A stretch of DNA of 64,000 nucleotides, from positions 62,001 through 126,000 of the forward strand of contig NW_020194557.1 of assembly GCF_002865645.1 (NCBI RefSeq), in the 5' to 3' direction. The position numbers and the translations under genes are program-made. Of this stretch, positions 1-10,751 are shown in pieces. Source of the stretch: Hyaloscypha bicolor E. Its lineage: Eukaryota > Ascomycota > Leotiomycetes > Helotiales > Hyaloscyphaceae. The notes under the pieces were generated by a model that worked only from the letters and a program-made list of their open reading frames with translations, was not told the DNA's origin and searched no databases. The number at the start of each line of letters is the position of its first letter. The stretch's first letter is position 1.

Positions 1-324
1 AATTGTAAAGGAACACAATAAAATTCCGATCTCTGGTTTCATGCTTGTCAATTCAACTGCCTCGACGAAGTCACTCCTCCCAGGCACCATGGAGAGAGTT
101 TATTTTGAGAACTCAAGCTCTCTATTCTGAAATTTGGCTTCGCGAGTTACCCCATCGGCTGATTACCCAACCCCTCTCTCCGCTTCCGCCTTCAAGCGGA
201 GTATTCGTAGTCTCGGCTAGAGTATCCTGAAGACTCCGATGCGGAGCTGAAGCCTTATCGATGCATTTATTCCATCGAGTCTTCTATTCCAGTTCTAGAC
301 AACCACAAGCAAAGATATCTCAAG
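1..324. other. 5' flank of the first gene, no coding feature recognised
   Basis: No reading frame here resembles a protein I recognise. The stretch directly upstream of the ATG at 325 is probably the promoter and leader of that gene. The window edge cuts anything further left. Confidence 0.4.
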
Positions 325-1112
325 ATGCCTCTCAAACGACACGTCATAGAAGTCCAAGGGGGCGCCACTCACATCCGCTTTAGCAGGATCGAGACCCCGC
401 CTTCCTCCTCAGTCATCGATTTCAACGACATGCTCAAGTCTACTACTCCCGAAGTCACACCTAAGGCGCGTGAAGTAGATCGAGAAGGAATGCTTCTTGC
501 AAAGTTCAGAAAGGCAAGCTCTCCTCCCTTCCAAATATCACTCTCAGCCTAACACGAATACAGGCACAAATCGCGATGGTTGACGGAGACCTTAAGCTTT
601 GTCACCGACTATGCATAGAGCTGATCAACTCCGCAAACCTCACCACAGCTTTGAAGATCGAGACCATCCAGGTGATGGCGATGATTGTCCCTTTCGACCA
701 GGGAATGGGTTACCTCGAGGACGCGGCCAGATTAGTCGATAATAAGAGAAAGGAGGAACCGGAAGAGTTGCTTTGGCTCGGATTGGAATTAACAACACGC
801 GACCAAATCTGGAAAATTGCCAAATTCCAAGGCGCGATCAAGTTCCCCCGCGAGGCTATATTCGGCGATCCGCATGTAGCTGCACGCGACAAAAACTTCA
901 AGAGGAGCACAGTATTGACTAAAAAGAGAGTTCAATTCCATGATGAAGCAACTCAGCAACAGATTGGAGATCCTGTGAAGCGAATGGTGCGGGTTCAGGA
1001 AGAGATTGCCAAGGTTCAAGTTTACGGACCGAACAGGTATGTGGTATGTGCAAGGTAGACACTCTTGGTCAAGCAGAGCTAACATTTGCAAAAGGCCGAT
1101 GAGAATATCTAG
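325..1112 (+). CDS. Small conserved-looking protein of unknown function, three exons, one GC-AG intron
   Basis: I do not recognise this family. Exon 1 (325-513) ends at a codon boundary. It is followed by a 50-nt intron (514-563) that starts GCAAGC, has a CTAAC branch site and ends CAG. Exon 2 resumes in frame just upstream of the internal ATG at 576. A second intron begins at one of two tandem GTATGT donors (1037 or 1044) and ends at 1094. The 1044 donor gives a short tail ending ADENI at 1112 and a protein of about 228 residues. The 1037 donor would run to 1218 with a basic, low-quality tail; no splicing would stop at 1058. The protein is soluble and charged, with a helical middle part and no signal peptide or membrane segment. 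That it is a gene rests on the coherent frame and canonical splice signals. Its function is open. Confidence 0.55.
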
Positions 1113-1736
1113 CTGCCCGAAAACACTCTATCGTGCACCCAGGCTACGCAAATCCATCTTAACCCTCAGACTCAGAGAGGACCTTAAGCCAAAATACGCT
1201 TGTTCTCCATGCCCTTGATCATAGAATGGCTTTGTGTGGAGACATACATACCGGGTAGAGGCGTTACTTGTTCTCTTGTCTTTAAGCGATCATCAGAAGT
1301 TATTGATCGGAGGCATGCAATGGACATTCGGTGGATGAGAGTTCAGCCATAGGGGAGCGCGCTGTTTACTGCTGTGTAGGATACTGACTATAAATGGATT
1401 ACGATGCAGTAGACCAAATGATGCCAGATGTTTAACTGGGCTCTGTGTCGCCCTTGGGGCAAGAATGGGAAGAGCAACGCTGGTTGCAGTAATGACAAAT
1501 CACAGCAATGGCAACACGAGGCAGCCGTGGAAGGACTTGGGATTGGAAACGGGTCATTTGGATTGCGGTTTTTTTTATGTAATGCAAAAGCACCATCCGA
1601 CGCCTCCGATCATGAATCTGGAAAGAAGTACCCGGACAACCACCGCCTTTACGCCAGATTATGAACACCCAACACGACGCCGCGAAATCTTGAAGAACTT
1701 GAAGCATTATGATACAGAATGAAAGTCAGATGACGA
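1113..1736. other. Intergenic, nothing recognised
   Basis: Lies between the 3' ends of the convergent first gene and NOP58. It probably holds both 3' UTRs. Short open frames here show no family resemblance. A TATA-like ACTATAAATGG lies near 1385-1395 but has no plausible downstream gene. Confidence 0.4.
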
Positions 1737-3932
1737 TCAGTTCTTGCTCTTCTTCTTTTTCTTCTCCAACTTCTCGACGCTGTCTTCGTGTTTCCGCTTC
1801 TTGCCACTGCTCTCAGGGGTAATGGGTTCCGCAGCCTTGTCTTTCTTCTGATTTTTAACGACGGCCGGCGTTCCATCCTCGTTGATCTTGATCAGTCCTT
1901 TTGCCATCTTCTTCTTATACTTCTTAAGACTAAGACCTGCCGCCTCCGCAAGCCTCACATCGGGGTCTTCGGTGGGCAGAACAGCTGTGGAACCGGAAGC
2001 TCGTTTTGTCTCTTGAGCAGCCTTCTGTTGTCGTCGCTCCTCCCGCTCAGCTCGTCTAGCTTCAGCTTCCTTTCGTGATGCTCTCTTCTTTGCTTTCTCA
2101 TCAGCCTGCGCAAGGCGGCGTTCATGACGTTCCTTCTTGCGTGCTTTCTTGGCTTCGATAGTGTTACCAAGGATCGATGATTGCCAGTTCGATGGTGGAG
2201 ATGCGGGAGGTTCCGGAGTGTCTTCGGAGACGGTGGAGAGAGTATCTGAATGCGCATCGTTTCCCTTCTTTAAGTTGGCGATAGGCTTTGCTTTTGTGCC
2301 GTTCAGGTTTGGAGGTGCAAGACCAAGGCTAGCGCTTCCATCAGCCATCTCGACGTCCTCATCTTCGGAAACTTCTTCGATCAAAGGCTTCTTCACTTCC
2401 TCTTCCTTCCTGGCCTTCTTTTCTTTCTTTTCCTTTTTCTCCTTCTTTGGTTTCTTCTCAGAGACGGGTTCGATCGCAGCCGGCTCATCACCAGCAAGTC
2501 CATCAGCATCCGGGTTATACTTCCGTGCTTCCTTGACCTCCCACTTGCCTGGCGTAGAGACAACTTTGCCATTTGGTCCGACCGCGACACCTCTTGGTAA
2601 GAGAGGCTTTCCCTCGAGACCTCTCAGGTGACGTTCAATCTTGGCTCGTGAAATAACACCTAGGGCGGATCGTTCTTCCTCATCCACATCATCTCCTTTT
2701 CCTTCGCCCTGAGCACTCCAGTCTGAAAGAGCATCGACGCGAAGACCAATAGCTGCCTTTGCTGCCAACATACGGGCGATCTTGCCCTTGTTCTTTCCGG
2801 TAGCCTGTCCAACAAGAGATGCGTGATAGATGAGGCCATATTTCGGTGTGTCGTGCTTGGTTTTCAAAGCTCGGAACAACGCCTTCTCAGCACCGAGAAT
2901 TTGAATGGTACTAGCAGGGCTCTTTGCGAGGTTCATGAGCGATCCAGAGTGCGCAATCAATCTAGCTCCGACTAATTCGCCCACCAATTCGGTCAAATTC
3001 GGTGCGATTGCAAGCATGCGAGCGGTCAAGTAGCTGGAAAGTTGTTGCCGATATTCTGTGAACCCGACGACTTGCTCGGCCAAAAGCTGAATATTATCCA
3101 AATCTTCTTCGGTGATCTCAGTACCCATACTCACTTCCGCTGCAGCCTTCACAGCAGTTTCGATTTCTTCCGGCAAGATTTCTGAGAGGTCTGAATTTGA
3201 GCAGTTTGTGCGCATGCCAACCTTCAAGATAACTCGAGCGTATGCCAGATTATCGTTCACGATTTTGCCCATCTCAGGGAAGTGCCATCCATACCATTCC
3301 TTCACTCGCATTGCGTATGTGTTCAGCTCCTTGTCCAAGTCATCCAGAAGAGCGATAGCTTGAACTATCATCGTATCGACCTTATCGGGCGAGAACTTGA
3401 GCTTGTGTCGTGACAGCGAATGCGATAAGCCCAGGGACATCGTAGAAATGTTTTCGGGGAGCAGTCCGGGGATGAGTGACGGAAGGTGGTCGCGAATCGC
3501 ACGGTAGATGTCGAAAGTAGTGGAATCGGAAATGGGGTTGAGGGTCAATCCAGGCAGCTTGTTGATTGCAACCCCTAACTTGGGGTCTGCCACTGCTAAT
3601 GAAGCTTTCTTCTCATCTTTAAGTGTGTCGAGAATCTTAGCTAGCATGGGTGAAACCTTCCCCTCGACGAGAGCCGCAATCTCTTCGAGCGCTGTCGCTG
3701 CGCTATCGAACTTCTCGAAATGCTTCAACTTTAAACTGCACAACCGAACACAATTAGAATCCTATATAAAAGCTGAAGGACTGAGAATGAAAGACAATTG
3801 AACCTACAGGCCGTTTATTCCCTCCGCTGTTTCGACATCGGCAGAAAGATCTCCTTTCTTGAATATCTTGCTATCTTTGGCTTTGAACAAGGCAAAGCCC
3901 GCACTTGTTTCGGTGAGAACGAAGACACCCAT
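1737..3932 (-). CDS. NOP58: Nucleolar protein Nop58 (box C/D snoRNP core)
   Basis: Core protein of box C/D snoRNPs, which guide 2'-O-methylation and processing of pre-rRNA in the nucleolus with Nop56, fibrillarin and Snu13. The start at 3932 gives the family N-terminus [15 protein letters not shown]. Exon 1 runs 3932-3808, the intron 3807-3736 (donor GTAGGT), and exon 2 3735-1737; the product is 707 residues. The NOP5 N-terminal domain is followed by the coiled coil with [11 protein letters not shown] and the Nop domain with [20 protein letters not shown], near-identical to yeast. After about residue 460 comes a lysine/glutamate-rich tail with KKEKKEKK runs and a basic end. The protein is about 200 residues longer than yeast Nop58 (511). 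It is divergent from VMA6 with 224 bp between start codons. Confidence 0.97.
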
Positions 3933-4156
3933 TTTGAATTGAGGCTTCTCGTTGCTCTTCCTGAGGTGTTGGTTGTGCAAAGTTTCTCGAGTCGAAGCTT
4001 TGCAAAAAAAAAGTTCGCGAGTGGAAGGAGCCATTGGTTCTCTGCTGGAGCTAGCGCCAGACCGTTTTAGCGCCGATTCTCATCACGTGGGATTTCGACT
4101 AGGTCTTGAACCTTGAGGCAACGATCAAAGAGCCCAGAGCTTCGACATTCGACAAG
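3933..4156. promoter_or_regulatory. Shared divergent promoter of NOP58 and VMA6
   Basis: Only 224 bp separate the two start codons, so the 5' leaders and promoters must share this interval. No convincing TATA box was seen in either direction, as is usual for housekeeping genes. Confidence 0.55.
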
Positions 4157-5354
4157 ATGGAGGGTCTTTTCTTCAATGTCAACAATGGCTACATTGAGGG
4201 CATTGTTAGAGGCTATCGTAACGGGCTCCTGACTGGCCAGAATTACAGTAACTTGACGCAGTGCGAGACCATCGATGGTGAGGCTTCTCATTTGTATCTG
4301 CTGCGGTGGTTGCTAAGGTCATATCAGATTTGAAGCTCCAACTTGGACCTGCCTACGGCGATTTTCTCGCATCACTTCCGCCTAGTCCTTCTACATCTAC
4401 ACTCGCAGCCAGGACTACTGATAAACTCATCTCAGAGTTTCGATATGTACGGGCGAATGCCGTTGGTTCATTGGCGAAGTTCATGGACTACCTGACCTAC
4501 GGATACATGATCGATAACGTGGCATTGCTCATCACCGGAACACTTCACGAGCGAGACACCCGCGAGCTGTTGGAGAGGTGCCATCCTCTGGGTTGGTTCG
4601 AGACTATGCCAGTACTTTGTGTCGCTACGAATATCGAAGAACTGTACAACAGCGTGCTGATCGAGACGCCGCTGGCACCATACTTCAAGGGAAGCTTGAG
4701 TCATCAGGATTTGGACGAACTGAACATTGAGATTGTCCGGAACACCCTGTACAAGAATTATCTCGAGGATTTTCACAGCTTTGTCAACACAGATTCAGAG
4801 ATGGCAGGCACTCCGACAGCGGAAGTAATGACGGAGATTCTGGAATTCGAGGCAGATCGACGAGCTATCAATATCACACTGAATTCATTCGGTACGGAGC
4901 TATCGAAGGCTGATCGAAAGAAGCTCTACCCTAATTTCGGTCGCTTGTACCCCGAAGGATCCTACATGTTATCAAGAGCAGATGATATCGAAGGTGTGAG
5001 ATTAGCTGTGGATGGCATCAGTGACTACAAGAGCTATTTTGAAGCCACCGGTATGGGCCAGAGCAGCAGTGGAGCAGGAAACATGAGCGGTGGTGCCGGG
5101 TCAGATGGCAAGAGTCTGGAAGACATGTTCTACCAGAAGGAGATGGAGATCTCCAAGAATGCTTTCACAAGACAATTCACATTTGCTATTGTCTATGCTT
5201 GGGTGAAGCTGCGGGAACAGGTATTTAATGTCGAAGTAGATGTCAAGACAAACGCTAACATTGTCTGTAGGAAATCAGAAACATCACATGGATCGCTGAG
5301 TGTATAGCTCAGAACCAGAAGGAGAGGATTGGCAATTACATTAGTGTATTCTAG
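4157..5354 (+). CDS. VMA6: V-type H+-ATPase subunit d (Vma6)
   Basis: Subunit d caps the membrane c-ring of the V0 sector and couples it to the central stalk of the vacuolar proton pump. Three exons (4157-4277, 4328-5220, 5271-5354) with two 50-nt introns give 365 residues; yeast Vma6 is 345. Recognisable family segments are the N-terminus MEGLFFNVNNGYIEGIVRGY, QCETIDDLKLQLGP across the first junction, YGYMIDNVALLITGTLH, LYNSVLIETPLAPYF, FGRLYPEG, and the C-terminus REQEIRNITWIAECIAQNQ across the second junction. The last 28 codons are reached only by splicing at 5220/5271; unspliced, the frame would end at 5307 with an unrelated tail. It is soluble and peripheral, with no membrane segments. 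Confidence 0.97.
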
Positions 5355-5519
5355 ATGAGGGTGTGTTTAATACTCCGATTATTGCGACCCAGCTCACAGT
5401 AGCGCTCGGGTTGTAGTTATGATTAGGCAGGTCGGCGCTGGGAGAACACGGAAATGATTTGCAGAATGTTTCAAGACGTCGTATCCTCTATTGTACAGGC
5501 TCTATGTGAGATACATAAA

Positions 5520-6538
5520 TTACAGGCTGATCTCGCCTTGCCAGGTTCCTTCACTCAATCCCAAAGTGTTCACCAGATGCTGCCATCGATCACCACCACG
5601 CTCCTTCGACCGTAGATATCTCAGCAACTTTTGTCTCTTGTGTACCATGACCCTCAAATTCCTCTTGTTGATTTTATCCTTCTTTCCACCTTTCATCTCT
5701 AGCTGATTTGCCAACACTCTGATCTTCGCCGTCAAAATAGCGATCTGAACCTCCGAGCTTCCAGTGTCTGGTCCAGCTCTCGGTGTCTTCTCAGGGAGCG
5801 GTACGCCCCCTAAAGTGCTGGGGTTTGGCTGTAACCGCGGTCTCAATGTCTGGTCCGTATTATGACGCCCAAACGCCTCTACACATCGTCTCACATTCGC
5901 TCTCGTCTTATCCTTCTGGCTGGCATTTGCCAGACTGACAATTCTCGCCATAGCAGTCGTAGCTCTTGCATGGGCTTCTTCTTGCTTCTTCTTGGCTGCT
6001 GCTTCGAGAACAGGATCGGCTGTGTCTCGAACCTTATCTACAATAGGTTCTGTCAAGGCCTGAGAATGTTTGATTGATGCTTCGAGTTCGGACGGCTTGA
6101 GAAAATGATTGAGGAGAATGTTGTCGGCTGTCGTGATTTTGATTCCTTCTGAGCCATCGCTGGTAGAATTCGCATCGATTATCACCATCGAACCTCCCAC
6201 GTCATCGAATGATTCCAAAAACGGAGTGGTTATGCCCCGGACTGGGTCGCCTAACGCCTTCTTTCTCTCTTCCTGAAGCTCTGCTCGTCGAGATAGATTC
6301 GCATCTTTCCTTTGCTTTGCTTGGGCTAAGGCGTATGGATCCTTGTGCTTCCTCCTTTGAGCCAATGTAGCAGCATTGGCTACCGCTGTGATGGGCAGAC
6401 GAGCATTTGATGAAGGGGGAGCTGGTCGAAAGCATACTGCAACAATCAGTTGGTTTGAGACACCCATTAGAATCCGGGCGGGTTATACTCACAGTTGGAC
6501 ACGCCATAGCGCGACGGAACAGGTATTCGAGGTGGCAT
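5520..6538 (-). CDS. MRPS28: Mitochondrial ribosomal protein uS15m
   Basis: Small-subunit protein of the mitochondrial ribosome, homologous to bacterial S15 and yeast Mrps28. Exon 1 (6538-6493) encodes MPPRIPVPSRYGVSN. The intron is 6492-6437 (GTGAGT...TTGCAG) and exon 2 is 6436-5520; the product is 320 residues. The C-terminal third carries the S15 signature: GPDTGSSEVQIAILTAKI, then NKRNLRVMVHKRQKLLRYLR, the rRNA-binding helices. The N-terminal 60-70 residues are basic and poor in acidic residues, consistent with a mitochondrial targeting sequence. The middle is a charged extension typical of fungal uS15m. It is divergent from cytosolic RPS0, 264 bp between start codons. Confidence 0.95.
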
Positions 6539-6802
6539 TGTTGGTCTGAAGAGGATTGTTTCCCCAACTTTCAATCTTGAAGTCTTTTGGCCCGAAGCTC
6601 AATCAGGACTAGCTTCTGGTTGAGAAAATCTTCGGCCTTGCGACTGAGACATCAAGCTGATTAGGGTTCGCTTGTTGGCAAATCGCCGAACTTATTTTCC
6701 CACAACGCGAATTTTCAACTTGAAGGTCTACCGCCTCAAAATTCGACAACCATACAACCACCATCTCACAGATTTGACCCTCTTCACAGTCAAATCGCAA
6801 AG
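6539..6802. promoter_or_regulatory. Shared divergent promoter of mitochondrial uS15 and cytosolic uS2
   Basis: A 264-bp interval must drive a mitochondrial ribosomal protein gene leftwards and a cytosolic one rightwards. Pyrimidine-rich stretches lie close to the RPS0 start, as in many fungal ribosomal-protein leaders. No TATA box was identified. Confidence 0.5.
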
Positions 6803-7763
6803 ATGGCTCCTTCCAACCTTCCCGCTATTTTCAATGCTACATCTCAAGATATCGAGATGCTCCTGTCCGCGGGCGCTCACCTCGGGTCCAAGAACTTGCA
6901 AGTTCACATGGAACCCTACCTCTGGAAGACTCGCCCTGACGGAATCAATGTCATCAACATTGGCAAGACCTGGTACGTGCAATTTTGAGAGATGTGGAGC
7001 TTTTGGCGCAAAATAGGCCGCAGACTGACATATTTACTGCAGGGAGAAGATCGTCCTCGCTGCCCGCATCATCGCAGCTGTCGACAACCCAGCCGACATC
7101 TGTGTCATCTCTGCTCGTCCCTATGGCCAGCGCGCTGTCTTAAAGTTCGCCGCACACACCGGTGCCGTCGCCATCGCTGGTCGTTTCACCCCCGGTAACT
7201 TCACCAACTACATCACTCGATCCTTCAAGGAACCCCGCCTCATCATCGTCACTGATCCCCGCACCGACGCTCAAGCTATCAAGGAGGCTTCCTACGTCAA
7301 CATTCCGGTCATTGCTCTCTGCGATACCGACTCCCCAACGGAGTTCGTCGATGTTGCTATCCCAACAAACAACAAGGGTCGCCATGCTATTGGTCTGATC
7401 TGGTGGATGTTGGCTCGTGAGGTCCTCCGTCTCCGTGGCTCCATTGCTACCCGGGAAACTGAGTGGGATGTCATGGTCGATCTGTACTTCTACCGTGATC
7501 CTGAGGCTGAGGAGAACAAGGAGGCTCTTGAGGAGGCCAAGGGTGTTGATGAGCTCGGTGCTACCGCTGTTGAGACTGGCTTCGTCCAAAGCTCCGACTG
7601 GGAAGTTTCGGGAACTGCTGCTACTGCCTTTGCTGGTGCAACCGCAGCTCCTACTACCGGTGCTGGATGGGAGCCTTCCACGGAGGGAGGTGAATGGGGT
7701 GGAGCCCCTTCTGGAGAGTGGGGTGCAGCAACTGATGCCGCAAAGCCTACTGAGCAATGGTAA
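6803..7763 (+). CDS. RPS0: 40S ribosomal protein uS2 (RPS0/RPSA)
   Basis: Cytosolic small-subunit protein at the head-platform junction, needed for late 20S pre-rRNA maturation. Exon 1 is 6803-6972, intron 6973-7042 (GTACGT...CTGCAG) and exon 2 7043-7763; 296 residues. Family segments include [21 protein letters not shown], then [16 protein letters not shown] across the junction, the central PGNFTNYI and [13 protein letters not shown], and [15 protein letters not shown]. The tail is acidic and Trp/Gly-rich with repeated EWG-type motifs, as in eukaryotic RPSA. It is somewhat longer than yeast Rps0 (252) because of this tail. A 3' hairpin follows at 7854-7881. Confidence 0.98.
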
Positions 7764-7853
7764 ATCCGTCACCATGGGGAGAAAGAAATGGACTATTTGC
7801 ATCTGGCTGTTTTGCTCGAGGGTCACATTGACGGTACTGATGAAGGAAAGATA

Positions 7854-7881
7854 CCCTACAGCTGTTTTCACAGTTGTAGGG
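7854..7881 (+). promoter_or_regulatory. Stem-loop in the RPS0 3' UTR
   Basis: CCCTACAGCTG and CAGTTGTAGGG pair over 11 bp with one G-U wobble around a 6-nt loop (TTTTCA), about 90 nt after the RPS0 stop. The stem is seen directly. Any role in mRNA stability or 3' processing is inference. Confidence 0.45.
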
Positions 7882-9755
7882 GGAAAGCCTTGTGCCGTCA
7901 ACTGGAGTTTTCTTAATCGTGCTCCTCCCTTGAACTTCTCAGACTTTGTATCGTAGCATAGCCAAAAAAGCATCAAACGTGGAATAGAGATTTCTGCAGC
8001 CATACGCTACGCCTAAATACGGAAATGTGCACCCCATGAAGTTCCATATTCCTTCCAACATTGCAAAGGGCAATGAATGAAGTGGTTTGACAGCAAGTTG
8101 CTAGTCCGTCCCATTCACCTAATTCTCCCCTTTTTCGAAATCAGCAACCACAACAAGTTGCAATACAATCATCGACTTTCTCTAGTATTAGGCATTGATC
8201 TGGCAGAAAGCTTGATAGAGCTGTTTCCCTTTTCCCTGAGAATTTGTTGAGAAATCTGAATTAGACTCCATTGCTCTCACCTCTCGCTCTAGGATAAAAT
8301 CTATATCTTCTCAACCAGCTGTGATGGGCCTTGAAATGGTTGCATCTCTGAGCCATTCGAAGTATAACTAACCCATGTCATTTATTCATTTCATGTATAT
8401 ACAAGGAATTGCCTGTTTATTCCTTTAAAGATTGAATTCCGCTGGTCTTAGATGTTGAAGAATTTCAGATATTCATTCAAGATGTATTTATACACCTGAG
8501 ACGAATCAATGCAGCATTCTTGATTTCAGTAAACGCTTCAGGGTTCAAATGTGCAGAAGCTTTCGAGACTTTTACCCGGTTGGTACGCTTGGATTGCGGT
8601 CATGGTCCCCAGAGGTCGATGTCATAAAGTACTTGAGACAGGGAGTCAAGCGAGCTCTTATTTCACTCCAATTATATGTCCTCGAATCAGAATTCGCCAA
8701 ACTTTCTAATTGGCAACACATATCTCCAGCTTCCATATCCTCAAGCACCCCAACACTGATCTTTTGAACCGCATCCGGGAAGAACCACAAGCACTGCAAC
8801 AAACATGACGCGTCAAGTAAGATCCAATAACATATTCAAGTAAGTACCAGGTATTCCTAACTCGTAACTAGATCTCGTATATTTTTATTAACTCGGCACC
8901 TCCAACAACCACGCCAATCAACAAAGCTCACACAGCGATTGGACAGTACCCAATCTCACATCTGAGGTCACCCAGGAGCGAGCCTGCTTATGTCATATCA
9001 CACGACCACGGGGTACTTCACGGAGATCTAGAGAGGGAGGTCACGGGGAAGGTGGCTACGGGCGACGGATACGGGGACATGTCTCGCAGCTGCTCGCTGA
9101 CCATTCCCTGCTTCTAGAGTGGAAATGGAAGAGGAATCTATTCCCAATCGAGGCATATCTCACGCTCCTCCAGGCTACGCAGCCAGTCACATCACCCCCT
9201 CCACGAGAATACGATTTGAAAACTCCACTGGAATTACTAAAACAGCTCTCGAGAAAGGCCAGAAGACCACCACCGTGCTACCTAGTCCCAAATGGGAAGA
9301 AAATACCCCCAATGCAGCGAGAAACCAGCTAAAAGGAGTAAGAAAGGTCACTGCTTTTCCCCTTTTCTCACGGAAAGCCAACCACACCACCCGCAGATCC
9401 ACCACCACAGGCACACGCATCTCCCGCCCCGTCCCGAGCGGCCGGCCAGTGCCAGGGGCCAGCATCATGCAGAGGGCACGCACACCATACGGGCACTACT
9501 GCAGCCCCGCGCGTGTGAGCGCCGTGCAACCCACGGCCAGCGCAAGAAACATCATCCAATCATAAGTCATAACGTCGTAGCCAGAGACGCGCCCCGGCTG
9601 TAAAAGCAGCAGTCGATCGTCGCGGCTGTTTAACCGCGCCGCACGAACACTCAACATACATACAAGGAAACGAAGTGAAAAGGGGGGAGCGTCGGACAAG
9701 CGACGACGACAACAGATTGCCGAATTAGGAAATTTTTGAGAACTGCAAGGAAAGG
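7882..9755. other. Intergenic, about 1.9 kb without a recognised gene
   Basis: Holds the RPS0 3' end and the region after the small convergent coiled-coil gene. Reading frames between 9119 and 9700 are fairly long on both strands, but they are low-complexity and show no splice structure or family motif. I saw no RNA gene. Confidence 0.4.
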
Positions 9756-10492
9756 CTAGTATTCTGGCGATGGATACCGCGCACGAGCTTGCTTGTATTC
9801 CTTGGGGTGCTTTCGAGACGCTTTTGTCTTCATCGATCTGAATTGACGTCAGCTCGATTCTTGCAGAGAGCGCAGTTTAGGAAATAGCCTTTTAGGGCTG
9901 TCGCGAGAAGATGATTCTGGTATCAAAATTAGAGAACTTACGAAACGCGCTTTTGCGACCATTCCAAATCTCTCTTCACCTCTCGCGAGTCTGAGTAGGC
10001 TTCTGCGAGTCTAGCTTTTGACCTTTGCAGACGCTGTTGCGCCAATTGCTGCAAATCCCCAAGCTCTCGGGTCTTCGCATTCAGCAATCCAGATCTGCGC
10101 GAATTGTCAGAAAAGTGGTGGTGTTGCGAGGGGCGGGAAACTTACGTTTGGGCTTGCATCGCCAAAGTGCGGTCAAGAGGGAGCGGATCGCAAGAGCCGG
10201 CAAATCGTTCTTGCATGTACTCTTGCATATCAACGTTGTTCGCGGAAGACTGGCTGTCGTCGTAGCCGCTATAGCCGCTCATGCTTCCGGCGTAACTGCT
10301 GGAAGTTGCGGAGTATGCAGAGTTTCCGTATGATGGAGCCATCCCGGAACCTGTAGTGACAGACTCGGGAGCCTCAGGAGGAGAAACGGCATAGCTGTAT
10401 TGTTGAGGAGTGTGATATTGAGAATATTGAACTTTGTGAGGAACGGCGATGGGGAGGGAGGTGGTCTGGTAGTAGGTTTGTTGGTACGCCAT
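9756..10492 (-). CDS. Small fungal coiled-coil protein of unknown function
   Basis: Three exons (10492-10146, 10094-9942, 9837-9756), joined with both phases preserved, give 193 residues. The N-terminal 115 residues are low-complexity, rich in Tyr, Ser, Gln and Pro. The rest is a conserved-looking alpha-helical block: SGLLNAKTRELGDLQQLAQ, then EVKRDLEWSQKRVSSMKTKA, ending RYPSPEY. I associate this C-terminal pattern with uncharacterised filamentous-ascomycete proteins and know of no function. No signal peptide or membrane span is present. A TATA box lies about 250 bp upstream. Splice signals are clean (GTAAGT donors, GCAG and TTCAG acceptors). Confidence 0.85.
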
Positions 10493-10743
10493 GACGAAGG
10501 TGGAGTAGTGTCAAACGACAACGAACTAGTCGGTGACAATGAAGTGCGTGTGTGAAGTTGAAGAGTAGTGTGGTGATGTGCTGGTACAACGTCAAGCAAT
10601 GGGAAGAGTATGTGTCAAGTGATGTGTAGAAGTGAAGCCTTGTTTGTGAAACAGGTTGTTTGTAGGGAGATGAAGTTTGAGAAGTCGCAAACGGATGGAA
10701 AGGAAAGAAGAAGGAAAACTCTCCAGACGGTCCCTCGACTTCC

Positions 10744-10751
10744 TTTTTATA
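10744..10751 (-). promoter_or_regulatory. TATA box of the coiled-coil protein gene
   Basis: The minus strand reads GGGTATAAAAAGGAAG here, about 250 bp before the ATG at 10492. Spacing would give a leader of roughly 220 nt. A TATA element suggests regulated rather than housekeeping expression; that is inference. Confidence 0.5.

Noticed and set aside
7140..8003. 287-codon minus-strand frame opposite RPS0
   Set aside because: Shadow of the strongly codon-biased RPS0 gene.
9119..9700. Overlapping frames on both strands, one with a short hydrophobic stretch (minus, near 9500-9560)
   Set aside because: Low complexity, GC-rich, no coherent exon structure.
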